Translations under genes and position numbers: made by a program
Notes under the pieces: model-generated
What the model saw: the letters and a program-made list of their open reading frames with translations, nothing else
Database searches by the model: none
What the model was told of the DNA's origin: nothing
Source of the DNA: Polyangiaceae bacterium
GTDB lineage: Bacteria; Myxococcota_A; Polyangia; Polyangiales; Polyangiaceae
Assembly: GCA_019637295.1 (NCBI GenBank)
Contig: JAHBVX010000014.1
Coordinates: forward strand, 90,006-154,005
DNA: 64,000 nucleotides
Direction: 5' to 3'
Shown: in pieces, positions 50,529 to 60,309 of the stretch
Position numbering within the stretch: the stretch's first letter is position 1
How the letters are laid out: the number at the start of each line of letters is the position of its first letter

Positions 50529-51722
50529 ATGGCTCACCGGACCGCACTCTGCGTCGTGCTCGCGACCACCTGGCTCGGCTGCACCGAGCCCGACGGAGCT
50601 GGCCCGGCCGCCAGCACGAGCGCCGCGCCTCGAGCAGCCACGCCGGCCGCCAGCACCAGCACCAGCGCCGCGCCTCGAGCTCGCGCGCCGCACCCCGCGC
50701 CGACCCTCGCCGAGGCGGTGCGCTACTTCCGCGAGTTCTCCGAAGAGGAACGCTACTTCTTCAGCGACAACCATGTATCGAACGAGACCAGCACGCTGCA
50801 CGTAGCCCGCACCCTGGACGCCCGCGCGCGGCGGGGCGGCGCGTACCTCGGCGTCGGCCCCGAGCAGAACTACTCTTACATCGCGCTGCTCGAACCTCAG
50901 CTCGCCTTCATCGTGGACGTGCGCCGAGCGAACGCGCTGCAGCACTGGCTGTTCAAGGCGCTGTTCGAGACCTCCGCGGATCGCGCCGAGCTGTTGTGCC
51001 GGCTGCTCGGGCGCGGCGCGCCGCCCCAGCCAGGCGATGCCGGGGCCACGCTGAAGGAGCTGCTGACCCGGGTCGACGGCTGCACCAAGTCCGAAGCCAC
51101 CTTCGATGCCGTACACGGCGAGCTGGTCGAGCGCGTTCGGGGCTTCGGCGTCACCCTGGACGCCAAGGACATCAAGTCCCTGCGCGCGGCCCAGCGCGCG
51201 TTCTTCGATGGCGGCCTCGACACCCGCTTCTCGCTGCACGAGGAGAATGGTCGCACATATCCGCCGCTCCGCACGCTGCTCGCGCTCGAGGACGACCAGG
51301 GCGTCCAGCGCGGCTTTCTCGCGACGGACGAGGCCTTTCGCACCATCAAGCGGCTCCACGCGGAGCACCGCATCATCCCCATCGTCGGGGATTTCGCCGG
51401 AGGCCACGCCCTGCGCCGGATCGGCGCGCTGCTCCGGGCCCGCGATCTGCCGGTCAGCGCCTTCTACGTCTCCAACGTGGAGCAGTACCTGCTCGAGCCG
51501 ACGAAGTGGCGCGCGTGGACCACGAACGTCGACTCCCTGCCCACGAACGAGCAGAGCGTGTTCATCCGTTGCTACCTGGACCAAGGCAAGAAGCACCCCC
51601 GACAGAAGGCCGGGCATCGCACGACGACGGTCGTCTCGACCGTCGATGACTTTCGCTGGCGCCAGCGCAAGTCCTCAGCGAAGAGCTTCATGGAGCTAGT
51701 GACCCAGGGCCTCTTGGACTGA
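50529..51722 (+). CDS. Lipoprotein with LIC_10091-type domain
   Basis: A 397-residue protein. The signal MAHRTALCVVLATTWLGC makes it a lipoprotein (Cys18) and is followed by an Ala/Ser/Pro linker. The catalytic-looking domain starts YFREFSEEERYFFSDNHVSN and continues YLGVGPEQNYSYIALLEPQLAFIVDV. This pattern of a conserved S-D-N-x-V-S-N with a Rossmann-like segment I associate with the LIC_10091 family, which is predicted to be methyltransferase-like and is unusual on the cell surface. The frame is open upstream but antisense to the TonB-like gene. Function unknown. Confidence 0.75.
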   Translation: MAHRTALCVVLATTWLGCTEPDGAGPAASTSAAPRAATPAASTSTSAAPRARAPHPAPTLAEAVRYFREFSEEERYFFSDNHVSNETSTLHVARTLDARARRGGAYLGVGPEQNYSYIALLEPQLAFIVDVRRANALQHWLFKALFETSADRAELLCRLLGRGAPPQPGDAGATLKELLTRVDGCTKSEATFDAVHGELVERVRGFGVTLDAKDIKSLRAAQRAFFDGGLDTRFSLHEENGRTYPPLRTLLALEDDQGVQRGFLATDEAFRTIKRLHAEHRIIPIVGDFAGGHALRRIGALLRARDLPVSAFYVSNVEQYLLEPTKWRAWTTNVDSLPTNEQSVFIRCYLDQGKKHPRQKAGHRTTTVVSTVDDFRWRQRKSSAKSFMELVTQGLLD

Positions 51723-51723
51723 C

Positions 51724-52161
51724 TCAATCCGGCACGACCAGCACGGAGCAGGGCGCCTCCCGCAGCACGTCCTGGGCGACCGACCCCAGCACGGCCTTGA
51801 GCGCGCGATTGCCCCGCCCGACCACGAGCAGCGAGGCTTCGAGCTTGCGAGCCAGGCGCAAGATCTCCTTGGCGGGGGGCCCGACCAACACGTGCAGCTC
51901 GACCACCGGCGCCGGTGCCGCGGCGCCGCTGAAGCGAGCGCGGGCAGCCTGAACGCGAGCCTCGAGCTCGGCCTTCTCGCGCTCGAGATGGAGCTGGTGT
52001 TTCTCGGCCGCGTACTCGAGCCTCTGGAAGGGATCGTAGCCTCCGACCACGGTCACGACGTGTAGACGGCCACCCCGCTCGGCGCTGGTGCTGAGCGCCG
52101 AATCGAGGGCACGCTCGCTGTGCTGACCCGGCTCTAGCGCCACGAGCACGACGTGCGCCAT
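51724..52161 (-). CDS. Universal stress protein (UspA family)
   Basis: A 145-residue cytoplasmic protein. The ATP-binding motif LLVVGRGNRALKAVLGSVAQ and the final strand CSVLVVPD are typical of ATP-binding Usp proteins. Its ATG overlaps the ftsH stop by one base (TGATG), so it is translationally coupled to the protease. Usp proteins help survival under starvation and membrane stress; coupling to FtsH suggests a shared membrane-stress response (inference). It is convergent with the LIC_10091-type gene, one base apart. Confidence 0.92.
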   Translation of the reverse strand: MAHVVLVALEPGQHSERALDSALSTSAERGGRLHVVTVVGGYDPFQRLEYAAEKHQLHLEREKAELEARVQAARARFSGAAAPAPVVELHVLVGPPAKEILRLARKLEASLLVVGRGNRALKAVLGSVAQDVLREAPCSVLVVPD

Positions 52162-54071
52162 CAGGCCTCTCCGATGTGCACGGGCCGGTCCGACGAGGCG
52201 ACGCCCTTGCCCAGGAGCTGCTCGAGCTCAGCTCGCTCGAGGGTCTCGCGCTCGAGCAGCGCATCCACCAGGCGCCCGAGGGTGGCGCGGTGACGTTCGA
52301 TCAGGGCCTTGGCTGCGTCCGCGGAGGTCATCAGGATGCGGCGTGTCTCTTCTTCGATGAGGTGCACCGTCGCGTCGCTGGTGCCGCCTTCGGTCGCCAA
52401 CATCTGGCCGAGGAAGGGGTGTTCGGTGCGGTGCTCGTGATACACGGGTCCGATCCGCTCGCTCATACCGAAGTGTGCGACCATCTTGAAGGCGAGGTCC
52501 GTCGCCTTCTGCAGATCGTTCGCGGCGCCGCTCGAGATGCCCCCGAGGATGACGCTCTCGGCCGCGTACCCGCCCATGAGGACCTGTAGCCGGCTCTCGA
52601 GCTCTTCCTGGGTCATGATGTGGCGGTCCGCGGTGGGCGTCTGTTGGGTCACGCCGAGCGCCATGCCGCGCGGGATGATGCTGACGCGGTGAAGCGGCTC
52701 GGCGTGGCGCGTGAAGTGCGCTGCTACGGCGTGCCCGGCCTCGTGCACCGCCACGCGGTGCTTCTCGTCCGGGTCGAGCTTGGTCTCCCGCGGATCCCCC
52801 AGCACGACCTTGTCGTACGCGGCGCGGAAGTCCGACGCCTCCACCGCGTCCGCCCCGCGCCGCGTGGCCGAGAGGGCGGCCTCGTTCACGAGGTTGGCCA
52901 GATCTGCACCCGAGAAGCCCGGCGTGTTGCGCGCGATGGAGTCCAGATCCACGTCCGACGCGATGGGCACCTTCTTGGTGTGCACGCGCAGGATGGCGTG
53001 CCGAGCGGCCAGCTCGGGTCTGTCGATGATGACGCGTCGATCGAAGCGACCCGGTCGCAACAGCGCCGAGTCGAGCACGTCCGGCCGGTTCGTGGCAGCG
53101 AGCACGATGGTCAGGTCGTTGCGCGAGAACCCGTCCATCTCGGACAGTAGCTGATTCAGGGTCTGCTCCCGCTCGTCGTGTCCGCCCCCCAAGCCAGCTC
53201 CCCGCGAGCGCCCGACAGCGTCGATCTCGTCGATGAAGATGATGGCGGGGGCCACCTTCTTGGCCTCCTCGAACAACTCCCGTACCCGCGATGCGCCGAC
53301 ACCAACGAACAGCTCGATGAACTCCGAGCCATTGATGGAGAAGAACGGGACCCCCGCCTCCCCGGCCACCGCGCGAGCGAGCAGCGTCTTGCCCGTGCCG
53401 GGCGGCCCCACCAGCAGCACCCCGCGCGGGACCTTGCCCCCCAAGCGCCGGAAGCGCTCGGGCTCCTTCAGGAACTCGACGATCTCGCGCAGGTCTTGCT
53501 TGGCGCTGCTCAGCCCGGCGACGTCGTCGAAGGTCACCTGAACTCGGCCCTCTTGTTCGACCCGACGCGAGCGACCCTTGAGCATGCCGCCGAAGGGATT
53601 GCCACCGCTCATCATGCGCTGCGCCCGCCGCGAGAGCCAGACCCACACGCCGATGATCAGGGCCAAGGGCAACAAGTTGAGCAGCAGTGAGACGAAGAGC
53701 GGTTGCTCTTCGCTCGTGACCTCCAGCTTCACGCCTTTGCTGCGCAGCAGCGGGAGGAGCTCTCGGTCTTCCTGCTGAGGCAGCACCGTGACGAAGTTCT
53801 TCACGGGGCGCGACTCCACCTGCTGCTCGCTGCGTAGCACGCCCGTGACGCGTTGCCCGCGAATCGTCACCGACTCGACCAGGTCTTGCTCGGCGAAGCG
53901 GTAAAACGCACTGTAGGCGACGGAGGGGTGAGCGCCTGCGCCGGACTGCTCGAGCTGCCGCCAACCCCAGAACATGGCGAGCAGGAGCGCGAGCACGAGC
54001 CACCCTCGCCAGGAGGGCTTCCCGTCTGCCGGGGGCGGCGTGGCACCAGGGCGCTGGAAGGCATCAGCCAT
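52161..54071 (-). CDS. ftsH: ATP-dependent zinc metalloprotease FtsH
   Basis: A 636-residue membrane protease with two N-terminal helices (about 23-38 and 125-147). The AAA module has Walker A GPPGTGKT (222-229), Walker B FIDEIDAV (Asp281, Glu282) and the second region of homology RPGRFDRRV. The peptidase carries the zinc motif HEAGH (443-447). It degrades misfolded membrane proteins and unstable regulators. The N-terminal 20 residues before the first helix are Pro-rich and longer than in E. coli. It forms a two-gene unit with the universal stress protein. Many myxobacterial genomes have several ftsH copies, so this may not be the only one. Confidence 0.96.
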   Translation of the reverse strand: MADAFQRPGATPPPADGKPSWRGWLVLALLLAMFWGWRQLEQSGAGAHPSVAYSAFYRFAEQDLVESVTIRGQRVTGVLRSEQQVESRPVKNFVTVLPQQEDRELLPLLRSKGVKLEVTSEEQPLFVSLLLNLLPLALIIGVWVWLSRRAQRMMSGGNPFGGMLKGRSRRVEQEGRVQVTFDDVAGLSSAKQDLREIVEFLKEPERFRRLGGKVPRGVLLVGPPGTGKTLLARAVAGEAGVPFFSINGSEFIELFVGVGASRVRELFEEAKKVAPAIIFIDEIDAVGRSRGAGLGGGHDEREQTLNQLLSEMDGFSRNDLTIVLAATNRPDVLDSALLRPGRFDRRVIIDRPELAARHAILRVHTKKVPIASDVDLDSIARNTPGFSGADLANLVNEAALSATRRGADAVEASDFRAAYDKVVLGDPRETKLDPDEKHRVAVHEAGHAVAAHFTRHAEPLHRVSIIPRGMALGVTQQTPTADRHIMTQEELESRLQVLMGGYAAESVILGGISSGAANDLQKATDLAFKMVAHFGMSERIGPVYHEHRTEHPFLGQMLATEGGTSDATVHLIEEETRRILMTSADAAKALIERHRATLGRLVDALLERETLERAELEQLLGKGVASSDRPVHIGEA

Positions 54072-54175
54072 GTAGACCAGAACTTAGCGATGGGCGGCGG
54101 CGTTGTCGACGTCGCGCGGCCCCGAGTCGAAAGTCTGCGCGCGGAGCCTCGGCTGGGGGATAATCCCGCGCTCCC

Positions 54176-56500
54176 GTGAAGCTCTTCTTCGCCGCCCCGC
54201 CGCCGCACATCCTGCGCGCCTTCGAGGCCCGCGCGCCCACCAGCGTGGAAACGCCGAGCACGGCAGACGTGGCCAGCGCGGGGGCGCACGACGTGGTCGT
54301 CTCCTGGCTGGTGGATGACGACGGCCTGGCGTGGCTCGCCCAGGTCGCGGCGGCACGGCGCCATTTCGCCCCCCGCCTGCTCGTGGTCTGCACCGCCCTG
54401 GGTGTCGAGCGCGCGCTCGGCGCCGGGGCGGACGACGTGCTGACGAACGACGAGGAGGACGCCCTGGCCGTGCGCTTGCGCGTCGCGGCGGCAGCGCTCT
54501 GCCGCGTCCCGGACGGCACGACTCCGAGCCAGCCCGCCAGCGCCACCGAGCTGCTCTTGGAGCGCCTCGAGCGCAGCGAAGAGCTGACGCGCAGCATCCT
54601 GGAGGCGATGCCCGGCGGCGTCGTGCACGTGGCGCTGGACGGCTCGGTGGTCCGCGCGAACGCCGAGGCCGCGCGCGTGCTCGGGCTTCGGGTAGACCAG
54701 CTCACCCAGCGCTACATCTACGACTTTGCCACGCGCACGCTGGACGAGCGGGGCGAGCCGTGCCCGGTCGACGAGTATCCCGTGACGCGTGCGCTCGTGA
54801 GCGGCGAGCCGCAGCCTCGCAAGACGATCGGCGTGCAGCGAGCGGACGGCTCCACCTCTTGGGCCGTGTTCACGGCGGTGCCCGTCAAAGATCCCCACAC
54901 GCAGACCACGACCGGCGCAGTCGTCACGTTCCTGGACATCACCGAACGACTGGCGGCGGAGCGCACCCTCGCCGAGAGCGAGGAGCGCTACCGTCAGGTC
55001 GCGGAGAAGTCCCCGGATGCGATGGGCGTCGTACAGTCGGGCCGGCTGGTGTACGTCAACGAGGCCGCGGTGCGCTTGCTCGGCTACGACGACGCCCCGT
55101 CGCTCGTGGGGATCGACATCTGGACCCTGATCCCCGCCGATCACAAGGACGCCTTCAACGAGGCGGTGCGAGCGCGCGTTCGCGGTGAGGTTCACGACTT
55201 GATGGAGGAGCGGCTCCTTCGCCGGGACGGCCAGTCCGTCGACGTCGAGATCTCCGTCGCCTCGCTCGAGTATCGAGGAGAACGCGCGCTCTCGTTCGTC
55301 GCGCGCGACATCAGCGGCCGCAAGCGCGACGAAGAAGAGCTCGAGCGCTTGCGCGCGCAGGTCACCCATGGGCAGAAGCTCGAGAGCCTGGGGCTGCTCG
55401 CGGGCGGAGTCGCGCACGATTTCAACAACTTGCTCGCGGCCATCTTGGGCAACGCCAGTCTGGCGAAGATCCGATTGCCGGCGGACTCGCCGGCTGCCGG
55501 CAACGTCGCCGCCATCGAGACCGCGGCACGCCGGGCGGCAGATCTGACGGGGCAGATGCTCGCCTACGCGGGGCGCGGAACCGTGGTGGTCGAGCGAGTC
55601 GCCTTGTCCCAGCTGGTGAGCGAGATGGTGGATCTGCTCTCCACGGTGATCTCCAAGAAGGCGACCCTCGACGTCGAGCTCGACGAAGAGCTCCCCGCGG
55701 TCGAGGGAGACGCCGCGCAGCTGCGACAAGTCGTGATGAACCTGATCCTCAACGCTTCCGACGCGCTGCGCGAGGGGGTCGGCCGCATCACGATCAAGAC
55801 GGGGACGGTCGAGCTGACCGAGCAGGCGCTGGCCGCCACCTACGTGGATGATGAGCTGCCCGCCGGGCGCTACGTGGTCGTGGAGATCTCGGACACGGGC
55901 ATCGGTATGGATGAGGCGACGCGGGCACGGGTCTTCGATCCGTTCTTCAGCACCAAGACGACCGGGCGCGGACTCGGCTTGGCGGCGACCTTGGGTATCG
56001 TTCGCGGTCACGGCGGCGCCATCGAGCTGCGCTCGGAGCCCAACCGGGGCACGACCTTCCGCGTGTATTTCCCCGTGAGCGAGGCGCGTCGCCCCAGGTC
56101 CGAGCCGCCGGAGGGCACGCAGCCGAGGCTGCGCGGAGCGCTGGTGTTGGTCGTGGACGACGAGCCCATGGTGAGGGAAGTGAGCGCCACCATGCTGCGC
56201 GAGTTCGGCTACGACACCCTGGAAGCGGGCTCGGGACGCGCCGCGCTCGCCCAGTTCGCGAGACATGCGGAGCGAATCGACGTCGTGCTCCTGGACATGA
56301 CCATGCCGGACCTGAGCGGAAGCGAAGTGCTGACCGAGCTCCGGGCCATGCACCCTGAAGTGCGCGTGGTCTTGTGCAGCGGCTACACGAAGGACGACAT
56401 CGGAGAGCACGTCGCGACCGAGCACGTCGCGGCGTTCCTGCAGAAGCCATTCAACGCCTCCGCGCTGGTGCGCGCGATCGAGCGGGCGCTCGACGTGTAG
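54176..56500 (+). CDS. Hybrid sensor kinase: degenerate receiver-like N-terminus, two PAS, HisKA/HATPase, receiver
   Basis: A 774-residue soluble protein starting at GTG. The first 110 residues look like a divergent receiver domain. Two PAS domains follow (from about 135, SILEAMPGGVVHVALDGSV, and about 273, YRQVAEKSPDAMGVVQSG), then the histidine kinase box GLLAGGVAHDFNNLLAAILG with His414. The ATPase boxes are LILNASDAL, DTGIGMDEATRARVFDPFF and GRGLGLAATLGIVRGHGG. The C-terminal receiver has DDEPMV and the phospho-acceptor Asp707 in VVLLDMTMPDLSG, with Lys in LQKPFNA. This arrangement supports internal His-to-Asp transfer. No output gene is adjacent. It diverges from ftsH. Confidence 0.93.
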   Translation: MKLFFAAPPPHILRAFEARAPTSVETPSTADVASAGAHDVVVSWLVDDDGLAWLAQVAAARRHFAPRLLVVCTALGVERALGAGADDVLTNDEEDALAVRLRVAAAALCRVPDGTTPSQPASATELLLERLERSEELTRSILEAMPGGVVHVALDGSVVRANAEAARVLGLRVDQLTQRYIYDFATRTLDERGEPCPVDEYPVTRALVSGEPQPRKTIGVQRADGSTSWAVFTAVPVKDPHTQTTTGAVVTFLDITERLAAERTLAESEERYRQVAEKSPDAMGVVQSGRLVYVNEAAVRLLGYDDAPSLVGIDIWTLIPADHKDAFNEAVRARVRGEVHDLMEERLLRRDGQSVDVEISVASLEYRGERALSFVARDISGRKRDEEELERLRAQVTHGQKLESLGLLAGGVAHDFNNLLAAILGNASLAKIRLPADSPAAGNVAAIETAARRAADLTGQMLAYAGRGTVVVERVALSQLVSEMVDLLSTVISKKATLDVELDEELPAVEGDAAQLRQVVMNLILNASDALREGVGRITIKTGTVELTEQALAATYVDDELPAGRYVVVEISDTGIGMDEATRARVFDPFFSTKTTGRGLGLAATLGIVRGHGGAIELRSEPNRGTTFRVYFPVSEARRPRSEPPEGTQPRLRGALVLVVDDEPMVREVSATMLREFGYDTLEAGSGRAALAQFARHAERIDVVLLDMTMPDLSGSEVLTELRAMHPEVRVVLCSGYTKDDIGEHVATEHVAAFLQKPFNASALVRAIERALDV

Positions 56501-56508
56501 CGCGGCTC

Positions 56509-57006
56509 TCAGTCCGCGCCCGCGTCCCCGAGCCCTCCGCTGCCGCCCGTGCTCGCGCCGCCACTGCCGCCGGAGCTCGCGCCGCCCGTTCCCGCGCCGC
56601 CGCTACCCGAAGCGCCGGACGCGCCGCCGCTGCCCGCAGCACCGCCCAGCGCCGCGTCCGCTCCCGCGTCGCCCGCTCCGCCGGTCCCGCCAGCGCCGCT
56701 GCCGCCGCTGCTGCTGCCACCCGTGCTGCTGCTTCCGCCGTAGCCGTAGCCGCCGGTGCCGCAGCTCGCCGTGTAACCGTCGGGGCAGAGCTTGCCGTCC
56801 TTGCACAGCGCAGACACCACCTCGCCCGTGTCGCAGTCTTTGCACGTCACCCCCGGGCAGCCGTCCAGGCCGGCCACGTTGCCCGAACCACCGAAGCTCC
56901 CGGCCCCGGTCCCGCCATCGCCGCCACCCTCCCCGCCCCCGCTGATCTCTCCAGCCCCGCAGGCGACCACGAGGAGGAGCACGGCAAGTGACCCACGCTG
57001 ATCCAC
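56509..57006 (-). CDS. Small Gly/Ser/Ala-rich lipoprotein
   Basis: A 165-residue protein from GTG at 57006. The signal DQRGSLAVLLLVVACGAGE gives lipidated Cys16. The mature protein is mostly Gly/Ser/Ala/Thr, with a short Cys-rich core in the middle (GCPGVTCKDCDTGEVVSALC, then CPDGYTASCGTG). Comparable spacers link domains in other lipoproteins here, but this one has no folded partner domain, so the Cys core is the only structured part. Possibly a surface spacer or adhesive; function unknown. It ends eight bases after the hybrid kinase stop, tail to tail. Confidence 0.75.
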   Translation of the reverse strand: MDQRGSLAVLLLVVACGAGEISGGGEGGGDGGTGAGSFGGSGNVAGLDGCPGVTCKDCDTGEVVSALCKDGKLCPDGYTASCGTGGYGYGGSSSTGGSSSGGSGAGGTGGAGDAGADAALGGAAGSGGASGASGSGGAGTGGASSGGSGGASTGGSGGLGDAGAD

Positions 57007-57051
57007 CGGCGTAGCTTAGCGGAATCGCGGAACCGAGGAAACCGGGGACGC

Positions 57052-57687
57052 TCAACAGCGAGTACCGAGCGCACGCTCGAGCTCGCCCAGCGGGTCGAGC
57101 GTGGTCTTCAAGACCGCGCGCAGCGCGGGCGACGAGACCCCGCGCGCGGCGCGAAATCCCTGAAAGCGCAGCTCGCCCAGCACGAGCCCGGCCAGCGGCG
57201 TGTACATCAGATCCCAGCCACTCGGACGCGCGCCGTTCGCCTCCCACACGTACTCCCAGGCGGTGCTCGCCGCCGCGGTGAGCAAGAACGCCTCGAGCGG
57301 GCTCTGGCCGCACGCTCGCGCTCGGAGCATGACCTCGCTGCCGAACAGCGCGTGACCGACCAGGTTGACGGCCCAAGGATCGCCGTCCTTGCTGTACCAG
57401 GGCTGGTCCGCCTGCCATTTGGGCGCGCGGGTGAACGCCTCGCGGTAGTGGAGCCACATGGTGTTGGGCGACACCTCGGCGAAGGGCTCAGGCCAGATGA
57501 TGGCTTCGGCGGCGCGCATGCCGGTCATGAGCACCAGCGTGTGACCGACGGGGATCGCGAGCGAGCGCTGGGCCGGCCGGGGCTCGGACTCGTCGTCGTC
57601 GTCGCCGGTCGCCCTCGCTGGCGCGTTGAGTCCGCAAACCGTGAGCGCCGCGAGCAGCGCCCGACCCCCGCGCGACCGCAGCTTCAC
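57052..57687 (-). CDS. DUF3943-like membrane-associated protein
   Basis: A 211-residue protein from the GTG at 57687, which overlaps the PilZ stop (GTGA). The N-terminus VKLRSRGGRALLAALTVCGL ends in a signal-like A-R-A. The conserved patterns WYSKDGDPWAVNLVGHALFGS, TAAASTAWEYVWEANGARPS and WDLMYTPLAGLVLGELRF match the DUF3943 layout (D-G-D-P, G-H, W-E-Y, T-P-x-x-G). The family is outer-membrane or periplasmic and of unknown function. It is translationally coupled to a PilZ protein, hinting at c-di-GMP control. Confidence 0.8.
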   Translation of the reverse strand: MKLRSRGGRALLAALTVCGLNAPARATGDDDDESEPRPAQRSLAIPVGHTLVLMTGMRAAEAIIWPEPFAEVSPNTMWLHYREAFTRAPKWQADQPWYSKDGDPWAVNLVGHALFGSEVMLRARACGQSPLEAFLLTAAASTAWEYVWEANGARPSGWDLMYTPLAGLVLGELRFQGFRAARGVSSPALRAVLKTTLDPLGELERALGTRC

Positions 57688-58034
57688 GACCGGTTCGGAT
57701 CGCGCCGCCGCTCTCCCAGACGCGCGGCGCCGACGACCCACTCCAGCTCGGGCAGCGGCTCGTCGAAGGTGATCGCCATCCGGTGCGGCCACAGTCCATG
57801 GGGGTCGTCGGTGTTCGGTTCGACCCGCACCACGCGACCCGTCACGCGCTTGGGCACGTCGGACTCGGGGAGCTTGATGGCGACCTCGATCTCCGCGCCC
57901 TCATCGATGGTGCTCGCGGTCAGCATCAACGCGCCCGTGGCGCTGGCGTCGTGGGTGATGGCGATGCCTTCCTTCAGAGCATCCACCTTGACGGGCAGCC
58001 AAACCTCGTACCGATCGTTCGTTCGTCGCGACAT
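57684..58034 (-). CDS. PilZ-domain protein (c-di-GMP receptor type)
   Basis: A 116-residue single-domain protein. The c-di-GMP motif is intact: RRTNDR at the N-terminus (Arg4 to Arg8, R-x-x-x-R) and DASATG (D-x-S-x-x-G) further on, then beta strands ending ELEWVVGA. It probably binds cyclic di-GMP and signals to a partner. It is coupled by overlap to the DUF3943-like gene and lies 19 bases after the nucleotide-translocase-like gene. Confidence 0.9.
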   Translation of the reverse strand: MSRRTNDRYEVWLPVKVDALKEGIAITHDASATGALMLTASTIDEGAEIEVAIKLPESDVPKRVTGRVVRVEPNTDDPHGLWPHRMAITFDEPLPELEWVVGAARLGERRRDPNRS

Positions 58035-58053
58035 CGCTGGCCTCTCCCATGCC

Positions 58054-60285
58054 TCAGGCGTCCCGCGTCTTCAAGAGTTCTCGAACCAGCTCGCTGGGAC
58101 GGCGCTTTCCGATGCTGGGCGGCGCCTCGACCTCCAGAAAAGGCAAGCCCCGGCGCTTGATGTCGTCGGGCAGGATGGCGTCGAAGTATTCGAGCGCGGT
58201 CCCCCGCAGCACCGGGTCGGCGCTCTGCGTCGCGCGGTACGCCAGCTGCAGCGGCTCCCGCTCGTACACCAGCGACAGCGCCAGGACAGAGAACTCGAGC
58301 CCCCGCACGACGCGTCGCTCGGTGCGTGGATCCCAGTCGCCTTGGCCGAGCTCGCCGCGGCTCTCGGCCCGGCTGGCGCGATCGAGCTCCCGGCGCACGG
58401 CGTCGAGCACGCGCTCCTTGGGAACCACGAGCGCTGGGTTCTGCTCGGTCAGCTCCAGCAGCGCGAGCGCGCTCTGGATCCGCACGTCGAGGGACGAATC
58501 GAACAGCGCCTCCACCAAGCCGAGCGCGACCCGGTTCTCCGCCGAGCGCTCGAGCACCCGCGGGATCCGGCGTCGCACGACCGGGTTGCCCGCGGGATCG
58601 AGCAAGGCGTCGACGAGCTGCCCCGTGTGACGAGCCACGTGCCGTCTGAGCAGCGCGAGCGCCGAGTGGGCGACGGCGTCATCCGCGAGCAGCGAAATGA
58701 CCGACGACACCAGCTCGGGCTCGAGCACGTCACGGTCCGCGAGCAGCGCGCGGATCTCGTCCTTCCGACCGCTGCGCAGCACCGCCATGGCGTCGAGCAC
58801 GGGATCCGGGTCGGAGGCGCCCCAACGCAGCGGGTCCCAGCCGGTGGGGAAGCCCGCGTCGGAGCCGCCAAACGTGAGCTCCGGACGGCCCGGCGCCGGC
58901 GCTTCCGAGGGTGGCCGGTCGCTCGTCAGAGGGCGTTCACGGTGCTCGGCGATGGCCGCGAGCAACTCCTGCCGGTTGAGCGCTTGGCTCTCGGCCAGAG
59001 TGCGTCGCGTGACTCGGTCGAACACCTCGAGCTGTGTGAGGTCCACCATCCCCCCCTTGATGCTGGTGGTGAGCGCGGCGACGTAGCCCCGGTGCAGGCG
59101 CAGCGACTGCAGTGCCGCCAGCACGCACAAGATGCACGCGAGCAACAGCGGGCCGCGCTCCGCCGCCAGCGGCGCGAGCGCGAGCGAGACCAAGATCCCA
59201 GCACCCAGGGCGTTTCCGATCCGGTCCACGCCCACGTCGATCAGCATCTTGGCCGGGCGCTTCTGCTTCCGCGACAACGGCGTATAGAGCAACTCGTAGC
59301 CCGCGCGGTACAGCGAGCCCGCTAGAAACCCGTTGGTCGCGCGCAGGGCCACGGCCGCCGCGAGAGTCGCGCTGAGCAGCGGCGCGACCGCCAGCCCCGC
59401 GGTGGCGACGGGCAGGAGCGAGATGGTGCCCGCGATACCCAGTCGCTCGAGGCTCGCCCGCGCCAGCGTCGCCTGCAAGAAGAAGGACAAGATGCCGACC
59501 ACCATGTGGAACAGCGCGAAGAAGGCCATCATCGGCGGGCCCGGCTCGAGCTGGCGGGCGACCCGAGCGCTCAGCACGTAGTCCAAGAGCGTGGAGATGA
59601 TGGCCACGAGCGCCACGAGGATCGCGACGTCACGCAGGTAGCCCGTGCCTTGCACGCGCCGAGCGCGCTCGGTCGCGGCGTCCTTGCGACCGCCGCGGGT
59701 CGTCAGGCCGGCGGTCACCCGCCCGAGCACGATGACCGCGGGGATGGCCACCGCGTGCAGCGCTGCGACGAGGGCCACACCCAAACCCACACCGCCCACC
59801 GTCGCTAGCTGCCACCCAGCCAGGCCGCCCAGCACGCCGCCGACCGGGCCGCCGAGGGCGATGCGCGCGACCTGTTGCTTGGCCTGGTGGGGATCGAAGC
59901 CCTCGTTGATCAGGGCCCACACCCCCGTCAGCAGCGTAGCGCTGAAGATCGCGACGTGGATGTAGAAGCCGATGGCGACCCAGCCCGGGTGGGCGGGCAA
60001 GAGCCAGATTTCGACGCCGTGCAGCAGGGCGCTCGTCGCGAACGCGAGCGGCAGGGCTCGCGCCGGGGAGAGCTTCTCGAAGGACCACGCGGCCAGCAGC
60101 GCCGCCAGCAGCGAGGCCACGGCGGCGGCGCCCATGAGCGTGGGCAGCTGCTCGACCGCGAAACTCGAGAGGAACAGCGTGTCCCGAGCCGCCTTCGACG
60201 CGACCAGCGCCGCCACGGTGGCTGCCACCGCGACGGTCGCCGACGCGACCGCGCGGGGGTCGCTGCTGCTGCCGACGACCTTCAT
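58054..60285 (-). CDS. MFS/nucleotide-translocase-like membrane protein with HEAT-like repeats
   Basis: A 743-residue protein from the ATG at 60285 (frame open to 60534, but not coding upstream). About twelve membrane helices fill residues 8-430. The opening pattern SKAARDTLFLSSFAVEQLPT is typical of Npt1/ATP-ADP carrier-like MFS members found in myxobacteria. The C-terminal 300 residues form helical repeats (VLDAMAVLRSGRKDEIRALL, AVAHSALALLRRHVARHT, VRIQSALALLELTEQ) like HEAT repeats. The combination suggests a transporter that also binds a protein. The substrate cannot be assigned. It diverges from a membrane kinase with 24 bases between the starts. Confidence 0.82.
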   Translation of the reverse strand: MKVVGSSSDPRAVASATVAVAATVAALVASKAARDTLFLSSFAVEQLPTLMGAAAVASLLAALLAAWSFEKLSPARALPLAFATSALLHGVEIWLLPAHPGWVAIGFYIHVAIFSATLLTGVWALINEGFDPHQAKQQVARIALGGPVGGVLGGLAGWQLATVGGVGLGVALVAALHAVAIPAVIVLGRVTAGLTTRGGRKDAATERARRVQGTGYLRDVAILVALVAIISTLLDYVLSARVARQLEPGPPMMAFFALFHMVVGILSFFLQATLARASLERLGIAGTISLLPVATAGLAVAPLLSATLAAAVALRATNGFLAGSLYRAGYELLYTPLSRKQKRPAKMLIDVGVDRIGNALGAGILVSLALAPLAAERGPLLLACILCVLAALQSLRLHRGYVAALTTSIKGGMVDLTQLEVFDRVTRRTLAESQALNRQELLAAIAEHRERPLTSDRPPSEAPAPGRPELTFGGSDAGFPTGWDPLRWGASDPDPVLDAMAVLRSGRKDEIRALLADRDVLEPELVSSVISLLADDAVAHSALALLRRHVARHTGQLVDALLDPAGNPVVRRRIPRVLERSAENRVALGLVEALFDSSLDVRIQSALALLELTEQNPALVVPKERVLDAVRRELDRASRAESRGELGQGDWDPRTERRVVRGLEFSVLALSLVYEREPLQLAYRATQSADPVLRGTALEYFDAILPDDIKRRGLPFLEVEAPPSIGKRRPSELVRELLKTRDA

Positions 60286-60309
60286 CCGGCGCGAGTATAC
60301 TGCGCGCCC

